DNA of 64,000 nucleotides from Flavobacteriaceae bacterium EG-1 (lineage in GTDB: Bacteria > Bacteroidota > Bacteroidia > Flavobacteriales > Flavobacteriaceae). Location of the stretch: the NCBI RefSeq assembly GCF_009649685.1, contig NZ_WJPK01000001.1, positions 686,760 to 750,759 of the forward strand. The letters run 5' to 3'. Made by a program: the position numbers and the translations under genes. The notes under the pieces were generated by a model, which ran no database searches, was not told the DNA's origin, and was given only the letters and a program-made list of their open reading frames with translations. Positions 53,908 to 63,729 of the stretch are shown piece after piece; position 1 is the stretch's first letter; the number at the start of each line of letters is the position of its first letter.

Positions 53908-56900
53908 CTACTCTTTTACAACTTTAAAGGCATACTCCAATCCGTTTTGCACTACGCGTATAATATAAATACCAGCAGGGTAAGCAGAAAGATCTAATTC
54001 TGGATCAGCTTCATCACTTTCTATAGAAATAAGTACATCACTGGCGAAATCAAATACCGTAATAGACTTAATACCAGTAGCTAATCCAAATATCTTAAAT
54101 CTTCCAACCGTTGGATTTGGATAAGCATATGCTTGAGCAGTAGCAACAGTTATGGGTTCTTGTTCTGTATTTATATTATCGGATACGCTGTCTATAATTC
54201 CATCTTCATACATTGAAAATATCTGTTCTGCTGTAAGAGCTTTGTTAAATAACCGCACATCATCCATATCACCTTCAAAATATTCTTCTCCCCATCCGGA
54301 CCATCCCAACCAAGCCTCATCCTTATCTTTTAAAGTACCAGATAAAGATTCACTATGAACATTTTTTCCATTTATATAAAATTCCATAGTCCTGCCATCA
54401 TAAGTACAAGAAATCATTTGCCAACTATTATTTTTAATGTTTCCAGCACTAATTAGCTTTTTACCATTCTCATTGGTAGTCACCTTAAAAGCCAATTTGT
54501 TTTGCTTAATGAACATCATAAATCCACCAGATGTAGAACTACCTACGATACCTTGATATCCTCCTTCGGCATTACTAGGATTTACCCAAGCCGAAACTGT
54601 TAAACCTGTTTGCAAGTGTTCATCAATATCAGGCAAACTAATTCGTTTGTCTGATCCGTCAAAATATACAGCACTTCCAATATGTCCATCAGTTTTATGT
54701 GTATCGAAGGTCAGGCCATTTTTAAGCGTTCCTACCAAGCCTTTATTACTTACATCATTAGCATTTATTCCATTTTGTTCATCAAGTGGCCAATGTCCTA
54801 TCAATTCGTCTAATTCATTATCCACATTTTCTTCTTCTTCTTCTTCTTCGGGTATATCTTTTACCTCCGAAGCCAAGATTTCAATAGCATTTATAATTGG
54901 GTGTCTGTTGCCACCATCCGAAGCCAGTGAAGAAAAATCGATATCTAATTGTCCGTCTGTAACATTTACGATATATGTTTTTGTTAGTAAAGTTTCTGCG
55001 CCAACTTCGGCAAAAACATCAAGATTATCTTCAACCAAGTTATCTTCCATTGTTACATCAAAAACTCTTAAGCCTTCGCCACCATTTCCACCGCCAGTAG
55101 CTCCAAACCAAAGTTCTGCAAAATGAAGCAATACCGTATATTCACCATCTTCTAAAGGAATTTCATAACTCATCTCTTGAGAACGACTATATCTAAAAGT
55201 TTTATAAGGAGCTTCAAGATTTGTCTGCGGTCTGTTTAAGGTATTTCCCGTATTATAAGAAGTATCCGCCGAGAAAATATTTCCATCTTTCGTAATTTCA
55301 TCACCTCCAGCGTTAATCCGGAGTGCAAAATTATTTGTTGGTTCATCCACAACTTCATTAACAGTCTCATCACCGATATAGACTTCCGACCGAATACGAT
55401 ATGCCCAATTTTTTGTACGTTCATTATTTGGTACTGCTGGAGGTTGCAATATCCCCTTATCGTCCGTTTTAATCTTACCTTCAGATAACCACTTTCCAGT
55501 GGTCACATTCCACCATTCGAACAAGTACGTTTTCGATTCTGTCAAGTTTGTTATTGTTGGTAGTGGGTCAGGATTAGACCTCGAATCACCGGCAAAAAAC
55601 CCTAATGCAAACTCTTCATCATCCGATATAGCTAAGGTATGTACGAAATTTCGACTATCACTTAAATGTGAATCTGCAGCTGGTATCAATCGACCATATT
55701 CATGATCAGCATCTAAAATAAAGTTTTTTAGATGTCCCATCGCTTGAGAATCAAATCGTGTTAATGCATTGACCTGTGGGTCGTTCTTTGGCACAATTGT
55801 ACCTCCATCCTCTAGGCTCCTATTTGTTGAAGCGGCTGCACCTGCATACCATGCATCTCCCCATGCATGACCAGCAAGTCCACCACTTAGTACGGATCCA
55901 TACATCTGCATTTGTGCCATAGTGATATCATTTTGTCCTGGATTGATTTCATTATTTGAATGTAAACCCCAGCCAGGATAAAATGGTTCCAAATTAAGGG
56001 CAGGTTGTTCCATATTATCATATATATCATTCAGCCATCGATGCATTTTTTCATCTCTGCCAGAATTACTTACGTTTTGTAGGTCCAGAGCATTAGGTAC
56101 GTCCTTTTGCCAATTAATGAGAGTGCTGTTATAGGACATTGCGGTTCTAGGTTGACCATAAGGCATTTTGTAGTCACCAATCTTTTCATACAACTTACTA
56201 TTTGCACGACTGACCAACTCCTGCCATTTAGGGTAGACATTACCGGAATTGGTATCATGGTGCACCCAACTAAAAATCATATTATAGCAACCATATCGTG
56301 CCCATAAATAACGGATGTAATTGTAGAAGGCATCTTTTTCCGATGCATCTGTTCGAAACGGCCAGCGTTCGTGTCTTCTTACAGATTCAAATAAGGTCAC
56401 AAAACCTTCATCAGACAAAAACTGCATGCGTTGGTCAACCGATTTCCAATACTCCGGATTAATCTTTCTATAATCAACTTCTTCACTCCAATCTGTAAAA
56501 TTCGTATTCGGATCTTTCATTTCAAACGGTGTAGCTCCATTTGGACCAACTTTCTTACCCCAAGTCTTAGTGGACCACAAACCAGTTTCAGTATCAGGAC
56601 GATCTAAGTTTCTACCCATCTTTTCCAGATAAGTATCATCAGGAAAGCTAGCGATAACATTTAGTCCGTTAAAACCTTGATTCTTTCTTGCAAGAATATA
56701 ATTCTTAAAAGAGATACCAGTAATATCATTTGCATGATTATAATCGAATACTTCAGTTAGTGCAGACCAAGAAGTGTCAGCTGTATAGAAATAGGGGGTA
56801 CCATCAGCATATTCCAAGGTTCGCTTATTTTTAGCAACTCTTATAAATCCGTGATTATTAGGGTTTATAGTGGTATCGGCAGGTGTAGCAATAAATGTTC

Positions 56901-57282
56901 CTGTTTTATTAATAAATGCGGGGTCTCCATTCGCAACAGTTTCATTAATAATGTTCCATGACCAATTTCCTGGAGATGTAGCCACCAACCTAGCACGAAA
57001 AATGTTTTCTCCATCCCAAAAAATTGGTATGCGATAGACTTCGTTCGAAGAGTCAGATTTTCTTAATTCAATCCAAACATCAACATCCAAGTAAGCATTA
57101 TCATATTGTTGTTGACTATTAAATTCTAATTCAACAACTTCCATTACTGCATAGCTGTTTTCCTGAGCAAAAACTGGAGCAATTGTCCAGCTAAATGTCA
57201 GCACGGCTAAAATAAGTTTAAATGATAAGATTTGATTTTTTAAATAAGGTGTATTTTTTTCTACTTCAAATAGTGAAATCAT
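53908..57282 (-). CDS. GH140/apiosidase-like (DUF5060-DUF4038) T9SS-secreted protein with malectin and LamG domains
   Basis: A 1124-residue secreted enzyme. After the signal peptide (ends IAPVFAQ) come a DUF5060-like beta domain (about 45-140), a DUF4038-type TIM barrel (about 150-600; ADTSWSALTEVFD, GFNGLNVIASFPDD, WARYGCYNMIFSWVHHD, GLAGHAWGDAWYAG), a malectin-like domain (about 655-805; INAGGDEITKDG, FAELWF), an acidic linker, a LamG domain (about 825-1000; AVYFDGSDKRISL, GDMDDVRLFNKAL) and a C-terminal T9SS sorting domain (YPNPTVGRFKIFGL, ending AFKVVKE). DUF4038 proteins include apiosidases acting on rhamnogalacturonan II. The linkage cleaved here is unknown. Confidence 0.88.
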   Translation of the reverse strand: MISLFEVEKNTPYLKNQILSFKLILAVLTFSWTIAPVFAQENSYAVMEVVELEFNSQQQYDNAYLDVDVWIELRKSDSSNEVYRIPIFWDGENIFRARLVATSPGNWSWNIINETVANGDPAFINKTGTFIATPADTTINPNNHGFIRVAKNKRTLEYADGTPYFYTADTSWSALTEVFDYNHANDITGISFKNYILARKNQGFNGLNVIASFPDDTYLEKMGRNLDRPDTETGLWSTKTWGKKVGPNGATPFEMKDPNTNFTDWSEEVDYRKINPEYWKSVDQRMQFLSDEGFVTLFESVRRHERWPFRTDASEKDAFYNYIRYLWARYGCYNMIFSWVHHDTNSGNVYPKWQELVSRANSKLYEKIGDYKMPYGQPRTAMSYNSTLINWQKDVPNALDLQNVSNSGRDEKMHRWLNDIYDNMEQPALNLEPFYPGWGLHSNNEINPGQNDITMAQMQMYGSVLSGGLAGHAWGDAWYAGAAASTNRSLEDGGTIVPKNDPQVNALTRFDSQAMGHLKNFILDADHEYGRLIPAADSHLSDSRNFVHTLAISDDEEFALGFFAGDSRSNPDPLPTITNLTESKTYLFEWWNVTTGKWLSEGKIKTDDKGILQPPAVPNNERTKNWAYRIRSEVYIGDETVNEVVDEPTNNFALRINAGGDEITKDGNIFSADTSYNTGNTLNRPQTNLEAPYKTFRYSRSQEMSYEIPLEDGEYTVLLHFAELWFGATGGGNGGEGLRVFDVTMEDNLVEDNLDVFAEVGAETLLTKTYIVNVTDGQLDIDFSSLASDGGNRHPIINAIEILASEVKDIPEEEEEEENVDNELDELIGHWPLDEQNGINANDVSNKGLVGTLKNGLTFDTHKTDGHIGSAVYFDGSDKRISLPDIDEHLQTGLTVSAWVNPSNAEGGYQGIVGSSTSGGFMMFIKQNKLAFKVTTNENGKKLISAGNIKNNSWQMISCTYDGRTMEFYINGKNVHSESLSGTLKDKDEAWLGWSGWGEEYFEGDMDDVRLFNKALTAEQIFSMYEDGIIDSVSDNINTEQEPITVATAQAYAYPNPTVGRFKIFGLATGIKSITVFDFASDVLISIESDEADPELDLSAYPAGIYIIRVVQNGLEYAFKVVKE

Positions 57283-57631
57283 TCGATTCGGGGGGGTTAA
57301 TAAATAGGTTAGTAGTATCTACGTTAAAAGCATTGTAATAAGATTCGGACGAATATTGAATTGTTGTCAGATGTCTTTTATTGTATGTGAAATGCCGTTA
57401 ATGTGTTGTGTAATTCGGACAAATGGTAAGTAAAGTTGAGTTTATTAAGCCTTAATATACATTCTAGGATAGACAAAGAGCACATTGTATATTAGAAAAT
57501 AGCGAATTAAAAATATACCTCTAACAAAAAATAATATTTCTAAATCCAAAGGTGTTATCCTCAAATACCCACTATTGGGTATTTCATTCTATTTAATCTA
57601 CTAGTATCTTTAAAACCCAAAACCAAACTAA
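57283..57631. other. Intergenic region, 349 bp
   Basis: AT-rich divergent spacer with a seven-G run just upstream of the large T9SS gene start. No exact promoter pair, RNA gene or hairpin with a T tract was seen. TATCTTTA before the next gene is one base from the TANNTTTG consensus. Confidence 0.45.
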
Positions 57632-57880
57632 ATGTTCCTCCTAAAAAGAAGTCTACCTTATCTTTTTATCTTATTGATTTTAAGTTGTAACAAAGAAGAA
57701 GGTACCAAAACCACAACCGTTAATCCAGACGAAAAAATTGAACCAGAAAATACTGGCCCAACTATTCATGACCAAGTTTTTACTCTTAGTGAAAATCATA
57801 CTACGGGAACATCACAAGAACTAGATTTTGAAACTATTATTTCTGATGCTGAATTGGAAAATAATGCTACAGAACATTAA
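57632..57880 (+). pseudogene. Truncated lipoprotein with cadherin-like start
   Basis: An 82-codon frame encoding a lipoprotein signal (FILLILSCNKE), an acidic Thr-rich linker, and then the opening of a cadherin-like repeat (PTIHDQVFTLSENHTTGTSQELDFETIISDAELENN). It stops at 57880, far short of a full repeat. A +1-shifted frame from about 57863 continues open to a TGA at 57983 (NIEEEEDGPLTNIMLNLPSS) and then nothing. It looks like a frameshifted, decayed relative of the cadherin-NHL lipoprotein at 22009. Confidence 0.6.
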
Positions 57881-58092
57881 ATATAGAAGAGGAAGAAGAC
57901 GGACCTTTAACGAATATTATGCTAAACTTACCTTCTTCAAAAAAACAAAGTACTTCCAAAGTGAAGCCTAAAAAAACTACATGAAAAATCTTGCGACCTA
58001 TTAAATTTATTCGAATTTCACCAATTATTCACTTCAATTAATTGTCACTAATTAACATATTAATTCAATAAAACAAACCCATTATTTAATTT

Positions 58093-59397
58093 ATGAAAAA
58101 AGTTATTTACACCCTTTCTTTACTAATACTTACCATTAGTTGTACATCAGAAAATATAGACCCCGATACATCAGATGAGCAAATATCAGATAGTCCTGAA
58201 ACATCAGATATAGACTGTACAGGAGAAACAGAGATTTCTGGAAACTATAATCATAAATTATTTGACCCTGATTTTCTTAATAGTAATATAATACTGGAGG
58301 GTAACGATGATGATTTTTCTAGAAAATTCATTTATAACAGTGGTGTTTTTATATGTACAGGTACCTTTGATGAAACGAATTTTGATGAGAATGGCAATGT
58401 TGCACTATATGCCGTTGATGAAACTTTTGAGCCTATTTGGACTTTTCCAGAACAACCTGGGGAATTTTATGATGTAATTCATACCTCAGATGATAATTAT
58501 GTAGCAGTTGGACGTAAAGGAAATGGTGATGTATCAGAAATTTATGTTGTAAAGGTTAATTTAAATGGTGAACTTATTTGGGAATATATAGTTGAAGTTG
58601 AAGAAGAGAATAACCTAGGTGCATATGCAACTGCAATAGTTGAAAATTCTAATGGTGATTATATCATTACGGGTAAGACAACTTACGACTCCAACATTTT
58701 TGGTTTTGGCTATAGTTCGTTCATTCTATCTTTAAATACTAGTGGAGAACAACAATGGGTTAAACCCTTAAGCAATAATGCAGAGCCATCATACATACTA
58801 ATCAACAATAATGGGAACTATATAGTTACTTTTAGACTATCATCAGATATTGTTGTTGACGAATTAAGTGCCAATGGTGACTTATTAAAGGATAATACAT
58901 TTGGCTCAAGTGATGCAGATGGTGCCAATCATATCTACCAACAAAGTGATAATAGCTATCTAATAACAGGTTACACTCGTGGTAATGATGGCGACGTAAG
59001 CATGAGCTATGGAAACACGGATATTTGGGTCTTAAAATTAGACACAGATTTAAATTTAATACAAGAGCAAACTTTCGGGGGATTTGGCTACCAAACAGGA
59101 ATTTATCTAACAGAAATTGAAGATGGAAGTTTAATTTTATGCGGCGAAGGATCTGGGAACTTTATTGTGGAAGCATCAAATACAGCGCCAATTTTCTTAA
59201 GAATTAATAAAGATTTGTGTTTAATAGATTGGGACGAATCGTTAAAACATGATGAATACACCTTAACAGATGCACTTTGGCTAGAAGATAGAAAAGAGAT
59301 CGTTACTTTTTCAAATGCCAATGACAGAGGAAATATTTATGACACCACCGATGATTTTTATCATCAGCTTTTAAGGCACAAATTTTTGGATGAATAA
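58093..59397 (+). CDS. Predicted beta-propeller lipoprotein
   Basis: A 434-residue lipoprotein (signal ends LTISCTSEN). After an acidic Asp/Ser-rich linker there are about six repeats, each with a Gly-Asn-Asp turn and hydrophobic strand: DNYVAVGRKGNGDVSEIYVVKVNLNGELIWE, GDYIITGKTTYD, NSYLITGYTRGNDGDV, GSLILCGEG. These match the delta-60-like propeller repeats common in Bacteroidota, with phrases of the type LNxxGELxWE. No catalytic residues. Likely a surface binding or scaffold protein; the ligand is unknown. Its 3' end converges with the 1046-residue gene. Confidence 0.75.
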   Translation: MKKVIYTLSLLILTISCTSENIDPDTSDEQISDSPETSDIDCTGETEISGNYNHKLFDPDFLNSNIILEGNDDDFSRKFIYNSGVFICTGTFDETNFDENGNVALYAVDETFEPIWTFPEQPGEFYDVIHTSDDNYVAVGRKGNGDVSEIYVVKVNLNGELIWEYIVEVEEENNLGAYATAIVENSNGDYIITGKTTYDSNIFGFGYSSFILSLNTSGEQQWVKPLSNNAEPSYILINNNGNYIVTFRLSSDIVVDELSANGDLLKDNTFGSSDADGANHIYQQSDNSYLITGYTRGNDGDVSMSYGNTDIWVLKLDTDLNLIQEQTFGGFGYQTGIYLTEIEDGSLILCGEGSGNFIVEASNTAPIFLRINKDLCLIDWDESLKHDEYTLTDALWLEDRKEIVTFSNANDRGNIYDTTDDFYHQLLRHKFLDE

Positions 59398-59457
59398 AAT
59401 ACAACAAATACTTGCCTATAGCAGTAATTCAAACTTTAGTGCTATATCATTTCGAAA

Positions 59458-62400
59458 CTATTTTTTTAAAACCTTTTTAAGTGTTTCAATTTCAATATTA
59501 TTTAACTTAATAACATATAGTCCTGCTTGTAATCGGGAGATATCAACTTCCAACGGTTCCGCAGAAAGTAGCTCATTTGCTTTTATTGAAACAACTTTCT
59601 TACCGGTAAGATCATAAATATTTATATCAAATTCAGAAGTAATATTTTTATTAGATTTAATATAAAACTTACTACTGGTTGGGTTCGGATGAATGGTGAT
59701 TTCACTTTCGTTAAAAACATCATCTTCCTCAAAACTTTGTTCAATATTAATAGTTTTTGATATAGTACTAGCTGTAATGTTAATAGTTGCTATTCGTATT
59801 TCTTGACTAATATTTTCGTCATAATTGACGGTCAAGGTATTCTCATCAGTCTTAATTACCGTTAACCAATCTGCACTTTCACTTACATTCCAATCCACAT
59901 TTGAAGCAACGCTATAGGTTTCTGAACCTGCATCTGCAGTTATAGTTAGGGTTTCCGGAGTAATTACAAGACTTGGTGCTATACTGTTTTGTGTAATTAC
60001 AATTTCATTGGTAAGTTGGCCACCAGAAATTGATATTGTTGCGGTTCTATCGGCGGCATTTACATTTTCTTCATACGTTACAGTTAGTGTTGTATCATCC
60101 GTTTTAATCGCTTCTAACCAATCAGAACTTTCACTAACACTCCAATCAACATTTGAGGAAACACTGTACGTAACAGTACCCGAAGTAGCATCAACCGATT
60201 GTCTTTCTGGACTAATTTCAAGGCTATTCGGCACCTCAGAAAGTGCCTCAATTTGCCAAACTCCACGACCAAAAGTTCCTGCCGTCAGTAGTCCATCATT
60301 ACTGTTATATTTTAGTGAATTTACAATAGTCGTCGGTAAAGTTTCAAGGCAATAAGGTTGCCATGTTGTGCTTAAATCGTTAACAAAGTAATAGACTCCT
60401 ATATCGGTTCCTGCATAAATAACATCTGCATCGTCTAGTTTTTGATACACTAAAGTATTTACGGGTGTATTTGGCAATCCTTTGGACATATTTACCCAAT
60501 TTTGCCCACCATCATTAGAATAAAATGTTTTCTCACTAGCGGAGTATCCTCCACAAGCCAGCCAAACTTTTTCAGTTTGGTTGTCACTCATTACTACACT
60601 TGTCAATTTGTTTTCAATCTCCGGAAAAGTATCTGAAATATCTGTAAATATGGGTTGGGTGTCAAGCAAATTATCAGATTTCACTATTAAATTCCAATTA
60701 TTGCCATTTGCAGAAACACCATAAAAAGAATTCTTATTAGTTTCAGATACATCGAAGCCTACCCAACGAGTATATCCTTCACTAAACTGACCATTACTTA
60801 AATTTTGCCAATTAAAATTAAAATCTTGGTCTATAAAAATTCTTTTTATATCAATACCATCCGCTACTAATAAAACGTCTGTGTCTAGTCCATCTTGCGA
60901 ATACGAATCATAAACAAGCATTGGGCCACTACCTGCGTTTTTGGGTTCAATTTTTTTCAATTCATTAGGATTCGTATTTGCACCAACTATATATCTATAA
61001 TTGATATTACAATAAACGCGATTAAACAATTTTGAAGCAGCAACATACAAAGCATCACCAATGGTAAGAACATCTTCATTACCATTATTTACATAAGAGA
61101 ACCCATTATCTTGGGTGCCTAGAAGTATTTTCTTTGAATCATTGCTATCTGTATCAACCTCATAAATTTGTTTAATCAACATACCGCTAGACAAATCTTC
61201 CCAATTTTCAAAATCGGTGGTCATATCAAGACCTCCATCATTACAACTAAATAACCGCCCATTTATAAGATACAAACCCCTAACATCTACATGTGCGTTT
61301 TGCCTATCAATAGCCTCTAAATTAGCTGTGTTTGAATTATACTTATGTGTATAGAAGCTCCCAGTGTAAATATCATTCTCATTAGTTGGAGAAACAACAA
61401 TTTCAGCCATACTATATTTTTGATTTAAAAAATATGGATCGGGCATATCATCTTCGAATAAAGAAAATGTTTGTCCTTTATCGGTTGACTTGTAAATTCC
61501 ATGAAATTTAGAATTATCGGTACCATAGGATTCCATACTTAAATAGTACACCACATTTGGATTAGCTGGTGTAACTGCAATTCCAGTTTGCGCACCACTA
61601 GGTACTAAATCTCCTGGCATAGTTGAAGTATTCCATGTAATTCCACCATCAATAGACCTATGAAATATTTGATCACGCTCTACAACATACAGCGTCTCGC
61701 TATCATCAGGGCAAATTTCCATGTCAAAAAAACCATAATTCTGAGTATTACTTATAGCCAACTTTGTCCATGTATTTCCTCCATCTAATGTCTTGTAAAT
61801 TGATGCCCAAAATACGGCATACAGTATTTCCGAATTCATTGGATCCATAACCAATTTTCGTGCGGAATGCCTATTTGCAGTCTCATCAAATTGCAAACTC
61901 ATCGGAGACCATGTAGCCCCACTATCGTTTGTAACATAAATACCTGTACTATGATATTGATTACCCCATCCTCCGTCACCAACAAATACATAGATTTTTC
62001 GACTATTCACCGGAGAATTAGGGTCTATTACGATACTGGTTGTGCCTAACGTTGGCAAATTGTCAGTTAATGGTATCCAGTTTAAACCACCATCTATAGT
62101 TTTCCATACGCCACCAGTATTAGCTCCCGCGTAAATAATATCTGGGTTGGAAGGATCTACGGCAACACAATCAACTCTACCACGTTCTTTTGGTGCTTCA
62201 TGCATAACATTTTCCCATTGTAGTACATCCCCGTTCTTTGCAGATTTTAATGCAAGTTTATTAGCCTTTTTTAATTTTATATTTTGTTCTAAAGCAGCCT
62301 CATAATTAAGTTGACCAACATTTGCAATTTCACCATTAGCATCCAATCTGTTTTCAGCAAATGTTCTCCAACGCATATATTTCTTGAAATCTTTTCGTTC

Positions 62401-62574
62401 TTGCTTTAAAGGCGTTGAATAATACGAGTCAATTTCATTTACTAAAGATTGAAAATTCTTGGTTTCAGAGGCTTCAATTATATTTTTATATGTTTTATTC
62501 TGCTTTTTAGTAGCAATCTGAGCATTTAAACCAGACAAAAACAGCAGTGCTGTTAACAGAAAAATATACTTCAT
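59458..62574 (-). CDS. Sortilin/BNR-repeat T9SS protein with BACON domains
   Basis: A 1038-residue secreted protein from the ATG at 62574 (MKYIFLLTAL; signal ends SGLNAQ). Residues about 100-740 form BNR/sortilin (VPS10)-type propellers with repeated Asp-box phrases (TIDGGLNWIPLTDN, TLDGGNTWTKLAI, SIDGGITWNTS, STDKGQTFSLFED, SNDGGQNWVNMSKG). Two BACON-like domains follow (about 770-860 and 860-940; NVDWSVSESSDWLEAIKTDD and NVDWNVSESADWLTVIKTDE). The end is a T9SS sorting domain (IHPNPTSSKFYIKS ... LKKVLKK). This architecture suggests carbohydrate binding or adhesion at the cell surface. A substrate cannot be named. Confidence 0.87.
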   Translation of the reverse strand: MKYIFLLTALLFLSGLNAQIATKKQNKTYKNIIEASETKNFQSLVNEIDSYYSTPLKQERKDFKKYMRWRTFAENRLDANGEIANVGQLNYEAALEQNIKLKKANKLALKSAKNGDVLQWENVMHEAPKERGRVDCVAVDPSNPDIIYAGANTGGVWKTIDGGLNWIPLTDNLPTLGTTSIVIDPNSPVNSRKIYVFVGDGGWGNQYHSTGIYVTNDSGATWSPMSLQFDETANRHSARKLVMDPMNSEILYAVFWASIYKTLDGGNTWTKLAISNTQNYGFFDMEICPDDSETLYVVERDQIFHRSIDGGITWNTSTMPGDLVPSGAQTGIAVTPANPNVVYYLSMESYGTDNSKFHGIYKSTDKGQTFSLFEDDMPDPYFLNQKYSMAEIVVSPTNENDIYTGSFYTHKYNSNTANLEAIDRQNAHVDVRGLYLINGRLFSCNDGGLDMTTDFENWEDLSSGMLIKQIYEVDTDSNDSKKILLGTQDNGFSYVNNGNEDVLTIGDALYVAASKLFNRVYCNINYRYIVGANTNPNELKKIEPKNAGSGPMLVYDSYSQDGLDTDVLLVADGIDIKRIFIDQDFNFNWQNLSNGQFSEGYTRWVGFDVSETNKNSFYGVSANGNNWNLIVKSDNLLDTQPIFTDISDTFPEIENKLTSVVMSDNQTEKVWLACGGYSASEKTFYSNDGGQNWVNMSKGLPNTPVNTLVYQKLDDADVIYAGTDIGVYYFVNDLSTTWQPYCLETLPTTIVNSLKYNSNDGLLTAGTFGRGVWQIEALSEVPNSLEISPERQSVDATSGTVTYSVSSNVDWSVSESSDWLEAIKTDDTTLTVTYEENVNAADRTATISISGGQLTNEIVITQNSIAPSLVITPETLTITADAGSETYSVASNVDWNVSESADWLTVIKTDENTLTVNYDENISQEIRIATINITASTISKTINIEQSFEEDDVFNESEITIHPNPTSSKFYIKSNKNITSEFDINIYDLTGKKVVSIKANELLSAEPLEVDISRLQAGLYVIKLNNIEIETLKKVLKK

Positions 62575-62799
62575 TAGGTGTGCTTTTTTACGCGACAAAT
62601 ATATGCAAATAGCCTTATTAAAATAAATAAGTAGAGTAGGGTTTTACGAATACATCTTTTTACTAAATGATAGCTATAAAAATATAAGTGGAATAAAATG
62701 TACTTAATGAAATGGAGCAAAAATTAATATAAAAACCCTTTTTAAGTGTAACAGCGTTACTTTAATTTTGTGTTTTAATTATTTAAATAAATTTAAAAC

Positions 62800-63399
62800 T
62801 TGTTAGAAAAAAGACAACAATTTCCTCAAAAACAAGCAACAGGTGAAGATCATTTTATTTACTGTCTAGAAGGGGTTTATAATATAGAAACAGACAAGAT
62901 AACAGAAGCACAAGAAAGCTTAGAACAATTGGCCATAAACTATGGCATAGCAAGTATTTACAAAACTTGCGACACTATTGAAGGTTTAGAAGATAGTTTA
63001 AATGCATTGGTCTTAGATGACCATAAGTTTAAAGATTATGAAATTATCTACTTGGTGATGTCCGGTGAAGCGAATAGCATTTGCCTAAACGACTACTATT
63101 ATAGTTTACAAGAAATTGCAGAAATTTTTGAAGGAAGACTGAAAGGAAAAATCCTCCACTTTTCAAACACAAAAATTCTTGATTTAGACGAAGAGGAAGC
63201 ACAATACTTTTTGGATATCACTGGTGCAAAAGCCGTATCAGGTTATGGTAATACATTTAACGGCGTAAGCAGTGCTAATCTTGATAAAGCTTTCTTTAAT
63301 TTGTTTAAAGAAGATGATAATATGTTAGATGTAGTAGAAGAATTACACCAAAGACATTACAAGGTCTGTAAATTACTTGATTTTAGATTGTATTATTAG
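62800..63399 (+). CDS. DUF6642 family protein
   Basis: A 199-residue soluble protein. The start is a TTG at 62800; an in-frame TAA lies 4 to 6 bases upstream of it and no ATG occurs before residue 89, so a non-ATG start is required. The text FIYCLEGVYNIE, IASIYKTCDTIEGLEDSL, YEIIYLVMSGEANSI and SLQEIAEIFEGRLKGKILHFSNTKIL fits the DUF6642 family as I know it. The pattern resembles a CHAT- or Rossmann-like alpha/beta fold with conserved acidic surfaces; function unknown. A TANNTTTG match (TAATTTTG) lies 30 bases before the start. Confidence 0.75.
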   Translation: MLEKRQQFPQKQATGEDHFIYCLEGVYNIETDKITEAQESLEQLAINYGIASIYKTCDTIEGLEDSLNALVLDDHKFKDYEIIYLVMSGEANSICLNDYYYSLQEIAEIFEGRLKGKILHFSNTKILDLDEEEAQYFLDITGAKAVSGYGNTFNGVSSANLDKAFFNLFKEDDNMLDVVEELHQRHYKVCKLLDFRLYY

Positions 63400-63729
63400 C
63401 CATTAATCTATCATCGGAAAACTTCCATTTAAAATGATGTGGCAAAGATTCATTTTGTTAACCGATAGTAGGAGAGGAGTGAAGTTTAAAAAATCGCTTT
63501 CGCTTGGAGAGTTATGAATATCTTATAATAAAATTACCAGCCGTCAATAAATTGGGGTCTCATTGCATATTTTAAGTAACAAGCTATAAATGAGGCATAT
63601 GCACATGGTTTATTTATAAAAAAAATGTAACTTTAAGTAACCTAGCCTTAAGATATTTGGTTTTTTCAACGGATTTTACCAAAAAATCAATTTCTCCCCC
63701 GATAACTTTTAATAATCAAAAACTGTATT
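63400..63729. other. Intergenic region, 330 bp
   Basis: AT-rich with no coding frame, clear hairpin or promoter pair. A repeated AAGTAAC occurs twice (around 63571 and 63635), too short to interpret. Confidence 0.4.
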
